From positions 1,140,902 to 1,204,901 of the forward strand of contig JAKVOB010000001.1 of the NCBI GenBank assembly GCA_022483015.1: DNA of 64,000 bases, read 5' to 3'. Shown piece after piece: positions 44,881 through 54,371 of the stretch. Under the pieces are notes generated by a model, which saw nothing but the letters and a program-made list of their open reading frames with translations, made no database searches and was not told the DNA's origin. The translations under genes were made by a program, and so were the position numbers. This stretch comes from Atopobiaceae bacterium (GTDB lineage: Bacteria; Actinomycetota; Coriobacteriia; Coriobacteriales; Atopobiaceae). Position 1 is the stretch's first letter. Each line of letters opens with the position of its first letter.

Positions 44881-45093
44881 CTATCCCTCGTCGATGACGC
44901 ACTCGTAGCCGGCATCGGCCACGGCAGCGCGGATGGCGGCCACGTCGAGGCCGGGGTCGCATTCGATGGTGGCCGTGCCGCCCTCGAGGTCGACCGAGAC
45001 GGACGACACGCCTTCGAGCCCCTCGAGGGCCTCGGTGACATGAGCCTTGCAGTGGTCGCACATCATTCCCTGTACCTCGAACGTCCGCTTCAT
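44881..45093 (-). other. CopZ-like domain at the CopA C terminus, with its own RBS and ATG
   Basis: The last 70 codons of copA read MKRTFEVQGMMCDHCKAHV... and form a complete HMA copper-chaperone domain with CDHC. In front of this internal ATG (45093) stands GAGAGGGG, seven bases away, as strong as any start in the window. So a free CopZ may be made by internal initiation besides the fused form. In many genomes copZ is a separate gene just after copA. Confidence 0.55.
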
Positions 45094-47490
45094 CTTTGTT
45101 CCCCTCTCGTCGTGTGGCACGGTCTGGTTGATACCCGTATCGGGGGTCCTCTCACACGGGGCGGTGCCGGTGGTCTCGCCATGGCTCATCGTCGGCTTCC
45201 AGGTGCGCAGGCGCAAGGCGTTGGTGACGACGAAGATCGAGCTCAGACTCATGGCGGCAGCGGCGAGCATGGGCGAGAGCGTGAGGCCTGCCCATGAGAG
45301 GGCCCCTGCGGCCACGGGGATGCAGATGGTGTTGTAGGCCAGCGCCCAGAACAGGTTCTGCCGGATGGTGCGCATGGTCGCGCGACCCAGCTGCAACGAG
45401 GCCACGGCATCGGCGAGGTCGGAGTGCACGAGCACGACGTCGGCCGACGAGATCGCGATGTCGGTGCCGGCGCCTATCGCGATGCCCACGTCGGCGCGGG
45501 CCAGCGCCGGGGCGTCGTTGACGCCGTCACCCACCATGGCGACCACGGCCCCCGCTGCCTGACGCGAGCGCACCTGGGCCTCCTTGTCGGCGGGAAGCAC
45601 CCCTGCCTCGAATGACGCTATGCCGGTGGTGCGGGCGACGGCTGCGGCCGTGACCTCGGCATCGCCGGTGAGCATCGTGGTCGTGACGCCCATGCGGGCA
45701 AGCTCTGCCACGGCGGCGGCGCTCGACGGCTTGATGACGTCAGAGATCGAGAGGAGCCCCAGTGCCTTGCCGCCGGCCGCCACGTAGAGCGTGGTCGCCC
45801 CGGAGGCAGCCCTGCTCTCGGCTGACGCCTCGAGGGCGTCCACGCCCACGCCGTGCTGGACCATGAGACGCCTGTTGCCGACGAGGCAGCGGGCACCGTC
45901 CACGCTGCCGATGACGCCGCCTCCTGCGACCTGCGAGAACCCCGTCACGTCACCTGATGGCACCATGCCTACCGCTCCCTCGCAGACGGCACGTGCCAGG
46001 GGGTGCTCGCTCCTGGCCTCCAGCGAGACGGCGCAGGCGAGGACCTCGTCGCGGGTGACGTCCGGGGCACAGGTCACGTCCACGAGGCGGGGCCTGCCCT
46101 CGGTCAAGGTACCCGTCTTGTCGAGAAGCACGGTGTCGACCTTGGCGCTCGTCTCGAGGGCCTCTGCCGACTTCACGAGGATGCCCAGGCGGGCCCCACG
46201 TCCCGTGCCGACCATGACGGCACAGGGCGTGGCAAGTCCCAGGGCACAGGGGCACGAGATGACGAGCACCGAAATGGCATGCGTGAGGGCGACGGAGATG
46301 CCGGCGTCGGCGGCGAGCCAGGCCACGAGCGTCGCGAGCGACACGCCGATGACGACAGGCACGAAGATGCCGCTCACGCGGTCTGCCACGCGCTCGATCG
46401 GGGCCTTGGTGGAGGTGGCCTCGTCCACGAGCCGGATGATCCCGGCCAAGGTCGTGGCCTCGCCTACGCGGGTGGCCGTGAGGCAGGCCCAGCCGCTCGA
46501 GACGATGGTGCCACCGGTGAGCTCGTCGCCGACGCCCTTGTCGACAGGGATCGGCTCTCCCGTGATGGCACTCTCGTCGAGCGTGGCTGCCCCCTCGCTC
46601 ACGCGTCCGTCCACGGGCACGTGCTCGCCCGTGCGCACGACCACCATGTCTCCGACCTGCACCTGCTCGACCGGCACGACCTGCTCCGCGTTCCCATGGC
46701 GCACGCGCGCCGTCCTGGGTGAGAGGGCCATGAGCCCGGCGAGGGCGTCGGTCGTGTGACCCTTGGCATGTGCCTCGAAGTACTTGCCGAGGGTGATGAG
46801 GGTGAGGATCATGCCGGCCGAGTCGAGGTAGAGGTCCTGGGAGGCAGCGTCGAGTGCGGAGGCGTCCCCCGCGGTCGCTGCCGCGGCCATGCGGTAGAGC
46901 GCGGCGATGCCATAGGCGATCGAGGCCGTGGCGCCCAGGGCTATGAGCGAGTCCATGGTGGGGGCACGATGCACGAGTGCCCTGAAGCCTCCGGAGAAGT
47001 ACGAGCGGTTCTCGACCACGATGGGTGCCAGGAGCAGGAGCTCGGTGAGGGCGCGGGGGAGGAGACCTGCATGCCCGGCGAGCGGTGCCGGGACGGGCCA
47101 GCCCCACATGGGTCCCATGGCGAGGTAGAAGAGGGGAACGCAGAAGGCGACCGAGGCGATGAGACGCCGACGCATGGCAGCCTCGGCCCTCGCTGCGGGC
47201 GACTCGACCGATGCCGACCTTCCCTGGGCGGGGACCTCGGCATCACGGTGGGGTGATGCCTCGTAGCCTGCCGCATGCACGGCGCGCTCGACGGCGGACG
47301 AGACGTCTGCCGGGTCCGCGCCCTGCCCCAGCGTGACCTCCATCGAGTTCTTGAGCAGGTTCACGGTCGCGTCACCGACGCCTGCGACGCCTGCGGCCGC
47401 CTTCTGGACATGGGCCGAGCAGGAGGCGCAGGTCATTCCTGTGACATCGAAGCCGAGGGTGGCCGGGGACGGGTCGGTGCCGCTGCTCAT
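44881..47490 (-). CDS. copA: Copper-exporting P1B-1 ATPase (CopA) with N- and C-terminal HMA domains
   Basis: 869 residues. N-terminal HMA with CASC (21-24), eight helices, and the P1B-1 copper signature: CPCALGLATP, N-x6-YN-x4-P (NLFWALAYNTICIP) and MSLSS. Catalytic motifs TGEP, DKTGTLTEG, SEHPLA, GDAEVT (TGD) and GDGVND are all present. After the last helix, a 30-residue low-complexity linker (HGETTGTAPCERTPDTGINQ) leads to a second HMA domain (800-869, CDHC). The start at 47490 follows AGGAGG and overlaps the csoR stop by four bases (ATGA), so repressor and pump are coupled. Exports Cu(I) from the cytoplasm. Confidence 0.94.
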   Translation of the reverse strand: MSSGTDPSPATLGFDVTGMTCASCSAHVQKAAAGVAGVGDATVNLLKNSMEVTLGQGADPADVSSAVERAVHAAGYEASPHRDAEVPAQGRSASVESPAARAEAAMRRRLIASVAFCVPLFYLAMGPMWGWPVPAPLAGHAGLLPRALTELLLLAPIVVENRSYFSGGFRALVHRAPTMDSLIALGATASIAYGIAALYRMAAAATAGDASALDAASQDLYLDSAGMILTLITLGKYFEAHAKGHTTDALAGLMALSPRTARVRHGNAEQVVPVEQVQVGDMVVVRTGEHVPVDGRVSEGAATLDESAITGEPIPVDKGVGDELTGGTIVSSGWACLTATRVGEATTLAGIIRLVDEATSTKAPIERVADRVSGIFVPVVIGVSLATLVAWLAADAGISVALTHAISVLVISCPCALGLATPCAVMVGTGRGARLGILVKSAEALETSAKVDTVLLDKTGTLTEGRPRLVDVTCAPDVTRDEVLACAVSLEARSEHPLARAVCEGAVGMVPSGDVTGFSQVAGGGVIGSVDGARCLVGNRRLMVQHGVGVDALEASAESRAASGATTLYVAAGGKALGLLSISDVIKPSSAAAVAELARMGVTTTMLTGDAEVTAAAVARTTGIASFEAGVLPADKEAQVRSRQAAGAVVAMVGDGVNDAPALARADVGIAIGAGTDIAISSADVVLVHSDLADAVASLQLGRATMRTIRQNLFWALAYNTICIPVAAGALSWAGLTLSPMLAAAAMSLSSIFVVTNALRLRTWKPTMSHGETTGTAPCERTPDTGINQTVPHDERGTKMKRTFEVQGMMCDHCKAHVTEALEGLEGVSSVSVDLEGGTATIECDPGLDVAAIRAAVADAGYECVIDEG

Positions 47491-47822
47491 GAGAACCTCC
47501 TGATGAGGTCCATGACCTCGTCGACCACGTCGACGTTCCCTGCCTGGACCTGCTCGACCACGCAGGTCTCGAGGTGGTCCTGGAGCACGGTCGCCGAGAC
47601 GGACCTCACGGCCTTCTCGACGGCGGCGAGCTGGGTGAGCACGTCCGCGCAGTAGCGGTCGTCTTCGATCATGGCCTCGATGCCCGCGACCTGTCCCGAG
47701 ATGCGGTGGAGACGACAGGCGAGGTCGTGCTTGAGGTCATCGGTGCGCGGCGTCGCCTTGTGCTGGCAGGTGCAGGCACCCGTCGTGGCCCTGTGCGTGG
47801 ATGCCGTCTGGCCGGTGGGCAT
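47487..47822 (-). CDS. csoR: CsoR-family copper-sensing repressor
   Basis: A 111-residue all-helical repressor. The copper site is Cys58 (DRYCADVL), His83 and Cys87 (QDHLETCVV), the C-H-x3-C set of CsoR. The family core LKHDLACRLHRISGQVAGIEAMIEDDRYC is plain. A Cys/His-rich N-terminal stretch (GACTCQH) is an extra feature. ATG 47822 follows GAGAGGGG. The CsoR operator lies 36 bases upstream. Cu(I) binding releases the operator and induces csoR-copA. Confidence 0.95.
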   Translation of the reverse strand: MPTGQTASTHRATTGACTCQHKATPRTDDLKHDLACRLHRISGQVAGIEAMIEDDRYCADVLTQLAAVEKAVRSVSATVLQDHLETCVVEQVQAGNVDVVDEVMDLIRRFS

Positions 47823-47857
47823 GGTGGTCCCCTCTCTGATGCTCGTGTGGGACCAAT

Positions 47858-47880
47858 CATATACCCCCATGGGGTATATG
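47858..47880. promoter_or_regulatory. CsoR operator
   Basis: CATATACCCC and GGGGTATATG, perfect 10-bp arms around CAT. Close to the TATACCCC-N-GGGGTATA consensus of CsoR boxes. It lies between csoR (minus strand) and the acyltransferase (start 47968, plus strand). Most likely it controls csoR-copA, but an effect on the divergent gene is possible. Confidence 0.85.
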
Positions 47881-47967
47881 TCATACAGGTTGCGGGCCAT
47901 TCGAGAAGGACGCCGTGCTAGAGTCTGTTCAGGTTATGTTCTGGCTCCATCAGCTGGAAGGGGTCCC

Positions 47968-50547
47968 GTGGCTGCTGCAGGCGCTGGGGGAGTAGGCCAG
48001 TCGGCTGGACGGACACCCGTCCCGCGCACCCCTCCGCATGCCTCGCGCCCTGCCTCAGATGTCGTTGCCTCTCCCCGGCGCTCCCATCGCAACCCCTCCA
48101 TCGAGGGGCTCCGTGCGGTCGCCATCGTCTCGATAGTCCTCTATCACCTGGGGACCACCTGGCTGCCCAGCGGGCACATGGGCGTCGTCATCTTCTTCGT
48201 CCTCACGGGATACCTCGTGAGCTGCTCGCTCATGAGGGAGCATGCCCGTACGGGTGCGGTCGCGCCGGCGCGCTTCTGGCTTCGTCGGCTCAGGCGCGTC
48301 TGGCCGGCGATGGCGGTCATGGTCGTCGTCGTGTGCGCCCTCTGCGTCCTGCTCGACCATGTGCTGCTCACCAAGATGCGGCCCGACATCATCCCATCGT
48401 TGGCATTCGCCTCGAACTGGAGCTACATCGTTCGCGGCGTCTCGTACTTCCAGCAGATCGGGGGCCCCTCGCCGCTCACGCACCTGTGGTTCCTGGGGGT
48501 CTCCGAGCAGCTCTGCCTGGTCTGGCCGCTCGTGATGCTGCTCGTGCTCAGGCACGGTGGGGCCCACGTCTGGGCGCGTCGCGCGTGCCTCGCGGGCGCG
48601 GTGGCGAGCGCGCTGCTGATGGCGGTGCTCTATGACCCCGCGGCCGACTCGAGTCGCGTCTACTATGGCACGGACACGAGGGCCTTCGCCTTCCTGCTGG
48701 GGGCATGGCTCGCCTTCGCCTGGCCCGTGGGCGGCCGTCCTCGGGTGAGGGTCCCCTCGCAGCGGGTGGTCGGCGCATGCGGGGCGGCTGCGGCCACGGC
48801 CCTGGTGGCCATGATGGTGCTCGTGCCGAGCACCTCGGATGCGCTCTATCGCGGGGGGATGCTGCTGGTGGCGGCGCTCACCGTCGTGCTCCTGGCCGCG
48901 CTCCAGGTGCCGGGCTCGGCGATGGCACGTGTCCTCTCCGCACGGCCGCTCGCCTGGCTCGGGTCGCGCTCGTTCGGGATCTACCTCTGGCATTATCCCA
49001 TCATCCAGCTGCTGGGTGCTGGTACCACCGAGGCGCCCTGGTGGCTCAAGGCCCTCGCCGTGGCCCTCTCGGTCGGGGCGGCCGAGCTCTCCTGGCGCCT
49101 CGTGGAGCGTCCCTTCGCCGAGGGGAGGCCGGCTGCCTTCCTGAGGTCCCTGCGCACGGCCGACCGCCCGACCCGTCGTGCGGCCATCCTGTCGCACAAG
49201 GCGGTCCTCTCGGCATGCGTCATCGTGCTCGGCATCGCGCTGGTGGGCTGTGCCGTCGTCCCTGACGAGACGCTCGTACCTGCCGATGCCATCAAGAGCA
49301 CCGGGGTCGATGCGGCAAGCGCCATGAACGCGGAACAGCGTGCCGCCGCGCGAGCCAGCGTGACGGCGACCACGTCCACGGCTTCGTCAGCGGTGAGCCA
49401 GCAGGCGCTCTCGGAGGTGGAGTCGGCCGATCTCTCGACCACCCTCCTCGGGACGCTCCACGCCTCGAGCGACGAGACCATACGCGGCCAGTCCGACCCG
49501 CTCGTGGTGGCCGACTCCATCATGGGCGACGCGCAGGATGCCTTCGAACAGGCATTCCCCGACGGGCTCCTCGACTCCTACGTGGGACGCCGGCCCGACC
49601 AGGCGCTCGCCGTGCTCGAGGACTACCTCTCGCAGGGCGTCGTCGGGCACGTGGTCGTGCTCTCGTGCTTCTCGAACAACATCGTGACCGACGACGAGCT
49701 GCAGCAGATGATCGACGCCTGCGGCACGGACCGTGAGGTCTACCTCGTGAACACCTTCATGCCTGACGAGGAGCAGGACACGATCAACCAGATCCTTGCC
49801 GATGCCGCCGCCACCCACGACAACGTGCACCTCGTGGACTGGAACTCCGTGGCCACGGGCCATGACGAGTACCTCTGGGCCGACAAGACCCATCCCAACG
49901 AGACGGGCCAGCCCGTCTATATGAACATGCTGCTCAAGGCTATCGCAGGCGACGTGATCGACGCTGGCGGCTCGCTCACGACCCCCACCACCGAGGCCGC
50001 GGCGACGGCGGCAGCCGATGGGTCCACGGTCCTCAGGGCCTCGGACGCAGACCGCGTGGCTGGCCACGACTCGCCGCTCCTCATTGGCGATTCCGTCCCG
50101 GGTGACCTTGGTGATGCGTTCTACCAGGAGTTCCCCGACGGGCTCACCGACTGCGTGGTGGGGCGGCGGCCCGAGCAGCTCAAGGACGTCTACCAGCAGT
50201 ACGTCGACCAGGGCGTGGTGGGGGACGTGGTCGTGTTCGCCGGATTCTCGAACACGACGCCGCGTGCCGACACGCTCGAGGACCTCATCGCGGCCGTCGG
50301 CTCCGACAAGCAGGTCTACCTGGTGGGGATCGTCGAGCCCTATGGGTTCCAGGACACGGCCAACGCGAACCTCTCGGCGGCGGCCGACGCCTACGACAAC
50401 GTGCACTTCGTCGACTGGGCGTCGGCCTGTGCGGGGCACGAGGCTGACTACCTCTATGACGACCACACGCATCTCACGCCCGACGGCCAGGCGGCCTACC
50501 TCTCCATGATCGCGCAGGCGGTGTCAGGCGACCTCGTCAAGGGCTGA
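47968..50547 (+). CDS. OafA-type O-acyltransferase with two tandem SGNH domains
   Basis: 859 residues. Residues about 45-400 form the acyltransferase-3 membrane domain with some ten helices (IEGLRAVAIVSIVLYHLG holds the conserved His). Then comes a helix at about 410-430, an Ala/Ser/Thr-rich linker and two SGNH-like modules of ~190 residues. Module 1: ADSIMGD (Ser517), FSNN, WADKTHP (Asp639, His642). Module 2: IGDSVPGD (Ser709), FSNT, DDHTHL (Asp832, His835). Both keep Ser, Asn and Asp-x-x-His. OafA/OatA proteins normally have one. It likely O-acylates wall glycans at the outer face. GTG 47968 after GGAAGGGG is preferred; the frame upstream is not protein-like. Confidence 0.88.
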   Translation: MAAAGAGGVGQSAGRTPVPRTPPHASRPASDVVASPRRSHRNPSIEGLRAVAIVSIVLYHLGTTWLPSGHMGVVIFFVLTGYLVSCSLMREHARTGAVAPARFWLRRLRRVWPAMAVMVVVVCALCVLLDHVLLTKMRPDIIPSLAFASNWSYIVRGVSYFQQIGGPSPLTHLWFLGVSEQLCLVWPLVMLLVLRHGGAHVWARRACLAGAVASALLMAVLYDPAADSSRVYYGTDTRAFAFLLGAWLAFAWPVGGRPRVRVPSQRVVGACGAAAATALVAMMVLVPSTSDALYRGGMLLVAALTVVLLAALQVPGSAMARVLSARPLAWLGSRSFGIYLWHYPIIQLLGAGTTEAPWWLKALAVALSVGAAELSWRLVERPFAEGRPAAFLRSLRTADRPTRRAAILSHKAVLSACVIVLGIALVGCAVVPDETLVPADAIKSTGVDAASAMNAEQRAAARASVTATTSTASSAVSQQALSEVESADLSTTLLGTLHASSDETIRGQSDPLVVADSIMGDAQDAFEQAFPDGLLDSYVGRRPDQALAVLEDYLSQGVVGHVVVLSCFSNNIVTDDELQQMIDACGTDREVYLVNTFMPDEEQDTINQILADAAATHDNVHLVDWNSVATGHDEYLWADKTHPNETGQPVYMNMLLKAIAGDVIDAGGSLTTPTTEAAATAAADGSTVLRASDADRVAGHDSPLLIGDSVPGDLGDAFYQEFPDGLTDCVVGRRPEQLKDVYQQYVDQGVVGDVVVFAGFSNTTPRADTLEDLIAAVGSDKQVYLVGIVEPYGFQDTANANLSAAADAYDNVHFVDWASACAGHEADYLYDDHTHLTPDGQAAYLSMIAQAVSGDLVKG

Positions 50548-50577
50548 GCCATGCCGGTCGAGAAGGACGACCCTGCC

Positions 50578-51834
50578 CTAGAGCCGATGCACGAACAGGC
50601 CGCTCCTGAGCTTGGGCTCGAACCAGGTCGACTTGGGCGGCATGAGCAGGCCCGCGTCTGCCACGGCCATGAGCTCGTCGATCGAGGTCGCGTGCATCGA
50701 GAAGGCCACGCCGTCCGTGCCTGCGCGACGCTCGAGCTCGTCGGTGCCGCGGATGCCGCCCACGAAGTCGATGCGGGGGTCGCGCCGGGGGTCCGTGATG
50801 CCCAGGATGGGGGAGAGCACGCCTTCCTGCAGCACGCTCGTGTCGAGACGACCAACCGGGTCCGCATCCTCGACCTTGGCGGCCAGTGCCTCGCCGAGCG
50901 AGAGCTCGTACCACGAGCCGTCAGTAAGGAGGCCGAAGTGGCCGCGGTCCGCGGGCTCGACCGCGTCCGTCGAGGGCGTGACCTCGAAGCCCGTGTCCTG
51001 CACGGCCTCGATGAGCTCGGCAGGCGTGCGGCCGGCACGGTCGGCGACCACACGGTTGTAGGCGAGGACCTCGAGCTGGCTTGCCGGGAACAGGACCGAG
51101 AGGAACGTGTCGTAGGGCCGGTCATGGCCAAGGTCGGGGTTGCCTGCCTGCTCGGCGGCCTCGCGCCTGGCAAGGCTCGCCTTCACGGCGCTCGCGGCGC
51201 GATGGTGACCGTCGGCGATGTAGGAGCAGGGGAGGGCTGCGAAGGTGAGCTGGATGGCCTCGACGGCCTCGGGACGGGCTATGCGCCAGACGGTGTTGCG
51301 CACGCCCTCGTCATCGGTGAAGTCGTAGAGGGGCTCTGCGGCGCTCGCGGCCGACACGATGAGGTCGAGGGCCATGTCATCGCGATACGCCAGGAAGATC
51401 GGTCCCGTCTGGGCCGAGAGGGCCTCGATGTGACGGATGCGGTCGGTCTCCTTGGCCTCGACGGTGTTCTCGTGGCGCTTGATGGTGCCATCCAGGTAGT
51501 CGTCCACGGCACAGCATGCCACGATGCCCGTCTGAGCATGCCCTGCCATCTCGAGGCGGTAGAGGTAGTAGCATCGCGCGGGGTCGGGAACGTAGGTCCC
51601 GTCGGCCAGAGCCGCGTCCATGAGCGAGGCCGCCTTGGCGTAGACGTCGTCGGCATAGGGGTCGTGGTCGGCGCCGAACTGCGTCTCGGGCCGGTCGATG
51701 GCCAGGAAGCTGCCGGGGTGCGCCGCCACGTAGGTGGCGGCCTCGGCGCGGTCGAACACGTCATAGGGGGGAGCCGCCACGGTGGCGGCCTTGTCGGGTG
51801 CGGGGCGCAGGCAGCTGAACGGTTCGACCTTCAT
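50578..51834 (-). CDS. DUF1015 family protein
   Basis: 418 residues of the DUF1015 family, often found beside serine-biosynthesis genes in Firmicutes and Actinobacteria. Conserved stretches are FSCLRPAPDKAATVAAPPYDVF, GFLAIDRPE-like FLAIDRPET, HENT, PIFLAYRD, YIADGHHRAASAVKA (a family hallmark with ADGHHR) and VLFPASQLEVLAYNRVV. Biochemical role unknown; a kinase or phosphatase in the serine path has been suggested by context only. ATG 51834 follows AAGGAG; 14 bases after serA. Convergent to the acyltransferase. Confidence 0.88.
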   Translation of the reverse strand: MKVEPFSCLRPAPDKAATVAAPPYDVFDRAEAATYVAAHPGSFLAIDRPETQFGADHDPYADDVYAKAASLMDAALADGTYVPDPARCYYLYRLEMAGHAQTGIVACCAVDDYLDGTIKRHENTVEAKETDRIRHIEALSAQTGPIFLAYRDDMALDLIVSAASAAEPLYDFTDDEGVRNTVWRIARPEAVEAIQLTFAALPCSYIADGHHRAASAVKASLARREAAEQAGNPDLGHDRPYDTFLSVLFPASQLEVLAYNRVVADRAGRTPAELIEAVQDTGFEVTPSTDAVEPADRGHFGLLTDGSWYELSLGEALAAKVEDADPVGRLDTSVLQEGVLSPILGITDPRRDPRIDFVGGIRGTDELERRAGTDGVAFSMHATSIDELMAVADAGLLMPPKSTWFEPKLRSGLFVHRL

Positions 51835-51848
51835 GGGATGCTCCTTAG

Positions 51849-53012
51849 CTACTTGATCACGCGGACGCGCCACATGCTGGGGATGGCCTTCAGCTGCTCG
51901 ATGATCTCGGGCTCGAGGTGCTCGTCGGTGTCGAACATCGTGTAGGCGTTGGTGCCGGCGTTCTCGTTGGTCATGCGCTGCACGTTGGCGCTGGCACGGC
52001 CCACGACGTCGGTGATCTTGCCGAGCATGCCCGGGACGTTGGCATGGAGGCACGCCACACGGCTGGCGCCACGGCAGGCTCCCATGTCGCAGGCGGGGTA
52101 GTTGACGGCGTTGGTGATGTTGCCGTTCTCGAGGTAGTCCTTGAGCTCCTCGATCGCCATGCACGCGCAGTTCTCCTCGGCCTCGCCCGTGCCGGCACCG
52201 GCGTGCGGCGTCACCATGGTGTTGGGCATCTGCATGGTCTTGGGCGTGGCGAAGTCGGTCGCGAAGCGCGAGAGCTTGCCGCTCTTGAGCGCGTCTGCCA
52301 CGGCGTCCTCGTCGATGACGTCCTCACGGGCGTAGTTGAGCAGCACCGCGTCGTCGTTCACGAGGGCGAGCTGCTGGGCCCCGATCATGTGGAGCGTGTC
52401 CTCCTTGGCGGGCACGTGGATGGTGAGGTAGTCGCAGTCGCGGCACAGGTCGTCGAGGTCGTTCACGCGATGGACGTCACGTGAGAGCTGCCAGGCATGT
52501 TCGACCGAGAGGAACGGGTCATAGCCGTAGACCTCCATGCCGAGCTCGACGGCGGCGCTTGCCACCTTGGAGCCGACGTTGCCGAGGCCGATGATGCCGA
52601 TGCGACGGCCCTTCACCTCGCGTCCCACGAAGGCCTTCTTGTGCGCCTCGACGCCGGCGCGGATGTCCTCGTCGTCTGCATGGCTGCGGCACCAGCGCAT
52701 GCCCCCGAGCACGTCGCGCGAGCACATCATGATGAGCCCGATCACGAGCTCCTTGACGGCGTTGGCGTTGGCTCCCGGGGTGTTGAAGACGACGACGCCC
52801 GTCTTGGCATACTCCTCGACGGGGATGTTGTTCACGCCCGCGCCGCAGCGTGCGATGGCACGGATGCCGCTGGGCAGCTCGTAGCCGTGCAGGTCGGTCG
52901 AGCGCATGAGGATGGCGTCTGCAGCGTCGGCGTCGTCCACGATCTCATAGCCTGCCCCGAGGGTGTCGAGGCCGTTCTTGGTGATGTCGTCGATGATCTT
53001 GATCTTGCGCAT
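51849..53012 (-). CDS. serA: D-3-phosphoglycerate dehydrogenase
   Basis: NAD-dependent first step of serine synthesis (3-phosphoglycerate to phosphohydroxypyruvate). 387 residues, the short form. NAD site GIIGLGNVGSKVA, catalytic Arg in LLNYARED, Glu in the following helix region, His in TPHAGAGTGEAEEN. The C-terminal ACT domain (SRVACLHANVPGMLGKITDVVG) is the place for serine feedback. ATG 53012 (MRKIKI) is chosen because AAGGAG is ten bases upstream; ATG 53021 is too close to the site. Middle gene of serC-serA-DUF1015. Confidence 0.94.
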   Translation of the reverse strand: MRKIKIIDDITKNGLDTLGAGYEIVDDADAADAILMRSTDLHGYELPSGIRAIARCGAGVNNIPVEEYAKTGVVVFNTPGANANAVKELVIGLIMMCSRDVLGGMRWCRSHADDEDIRAGVEAHKKAFVGREVKGRRIGIIGLGNVGSKVASAAVELGMEVYGYDPFLSVEHAWQLSRDVHRVNDLDDLCRDCDYLTIHVPAKEDTLHMIGAQQLALVNDDAVLLNYAREDVIDEDAVADALKSGKLSRFATDFATPKTMQMPNTMVTPHAGAGTGEAEENCACMAIEELKDYLENGNITNAVNYPACDMGACRGASRVACLHANVPGMLGKITDVVGRASANVQRMTNENAGTNAYTMFDTDEHLEPEIIEQLKAIPSMWRVRVIK

Positions 53013-53081
53013 GGATGGCATGCTCCTTGGATGTGAGGTGAGGGGGAGGGTTACGCATGGGATAGCCGACCAGAAGGCCGG

Positions 53082-54200
53082 CTAGAAAGATCGCGGGGCG
53101 CTCCCGGCGACCTCACCTGCGTGGGCCTGCTCGAACTCGTGCATGTAGGAGACCAGCTTGCGCACGCCCTCCACGGGAACGGCGTTGTAGACGCTCGCGC
53201 GCATGCCGCCCGTGAGGCGGTGGCCCTTGGTGCCCTTGAGGCCGCGGGCATCGGCGCCCGCCACGAAGGCGGCGTCGAGCTCGTCGGAGCCGGTACGGAA
53301 GCAGACGTTCGAGATCGAGCGGCTCTCGGGGGAGGCCGTGGGACGGAAGAGGTCGCTGGCGTCGAGGGCGTCATAGAGCAGCCCCGCCTTCTCGCGGTTG
53401 CGCCTCTCCATGACGGCAAGGCCGCCTTGCTCCTCGACCCAGCGGAAGACCTTGCCTGACAGGTAGATGCCCCAGGTGTTGGGCGTGTTCAGCATGGAGT
53501 CCTTGGCAGCCTGGGTGCGGTAGTCGAGGTAGCTGGGACAGATGTCGAGCGCGGGACCGTCGCTCACGAGGTCGTCGCGGACGATGATGACGGTGGTGCC
53601 GGCGGGACCGGCGTTCTTCTGGGCACCCGCATAGATGAGGCCGTAGCGGCTCACGTCGAGCGGCATGGAGAGGAAGCAGCTCGAGACGTCGGCCACGAGC
53701 GGCACGTCCCCGCAGGCGGGGAGCTCGTTGAACATGGTCCCGAAGATGGTGTTGTTCTGGCAGATGTAGACGTAGTCGAGCGCAGGGTCCACGTTGACGT
53801 CGGCCATGGGCGGGATGCGGTCGAAGCCGGTGTCCTCGCTGGAGGCGAGCACGTCGGCCTTGCCGTAGCGCTGGGCCTCCTGCCAGGCCTTGCGCGCGAA
53901 GTTGCCCGTCACGAGGTAGCCGGCGTGCTGGGTGCGCATGAGGTTCATCGGGATGCCCGCGAACTCGAGGGTGGCCCCTCCCTGGAGGAACAGCACATGG
54001 TAGCCATCGGGGATGGACAGGAGCCTCCTGAGCGTGGCCTCGGCGTCGTCGATGACGGCCTGGAACTCGGGGCTGCGGTGGCTCATCTCGAGGATCGACA
54101 TGCCGGACCCCTGGTAGTCGAGCAGCTCCGCACCGGCAGATGACAGGACGCTCTCGGGGATGGCGGCTGGACCGGGCAGGAAGGTATAGACGCGCGACAT
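53082..54200 (-). CDS. serC: Phosphoserine aminotransferase
   Basis: PLP enzyme, second step of serine synthesis (and of the PLP precursor). 372 residues. The start VYTFLPGPAAIPESVL, substrate site SHRSPEF, the PLP Lys in YAGAQKNAGPAG and GMRASVYNAVP at the end are diagnostic. Lacks any fusion. ATG 54200 after AGAGGA. First gene of the operon with serA 69 bases on. Phosphoserine phosphatase is not in the operon. Confidence 0.95.
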   Translation of the reverse strand: MSRVYTFLPGPAAIPESVLSSAGAELLDYQGSGMSILEMSHRSPEFQAVIDDAEATLRRLLSIPDGYHVLFLQGGATLEFAGIPMNLMRTQHAGYLVTGNFARKAWQEAQRYGKADVLASSEDTGFDRIPPMADVNVDPALDYVYICQNNTIFGTMFNELPACGDVPLVADVSSCFLSMPLDVSRYGLIYAGAQKNAGPAGTTVIIVRDDLVSDGPALDICPSYLDYRTQAAKDSMLNTPNTWGIYLSGKVFRWVEEQGGLAVMERRNREKAGLLYDALDASDLFRPTASPESRSISNVCFRTGSDELDAAFVAGADARGLKGTKGHRLTGGMRASVYNAVPVEGVRKLVSYMHEFEQAHAGEVAGSAPRSF

Positions 54201-54371
54201 GCAGTTCCTCTCGTCTGCGCGCGGTCATGTCGGCCACGCATTTCAGGTAATGATAGCCGAGGCGGCGCCGCCGTGGGTTTCGGATATGAAACCAGTACAA
54301 AGGGGCCTATGCGGCGCAGCTCGTCCCGGAGGCCCGTCATGTGGCATGATGCGAGGCGGAGGTACCGCCTG

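Noticed and set aside
44881-45093. Separate copZ gene annotated instead of a fusion
   Set aside because: No stop codon separates it from copA in the same frame, so the fusion is what the sequence gives; the internal start is reported as a possibility.
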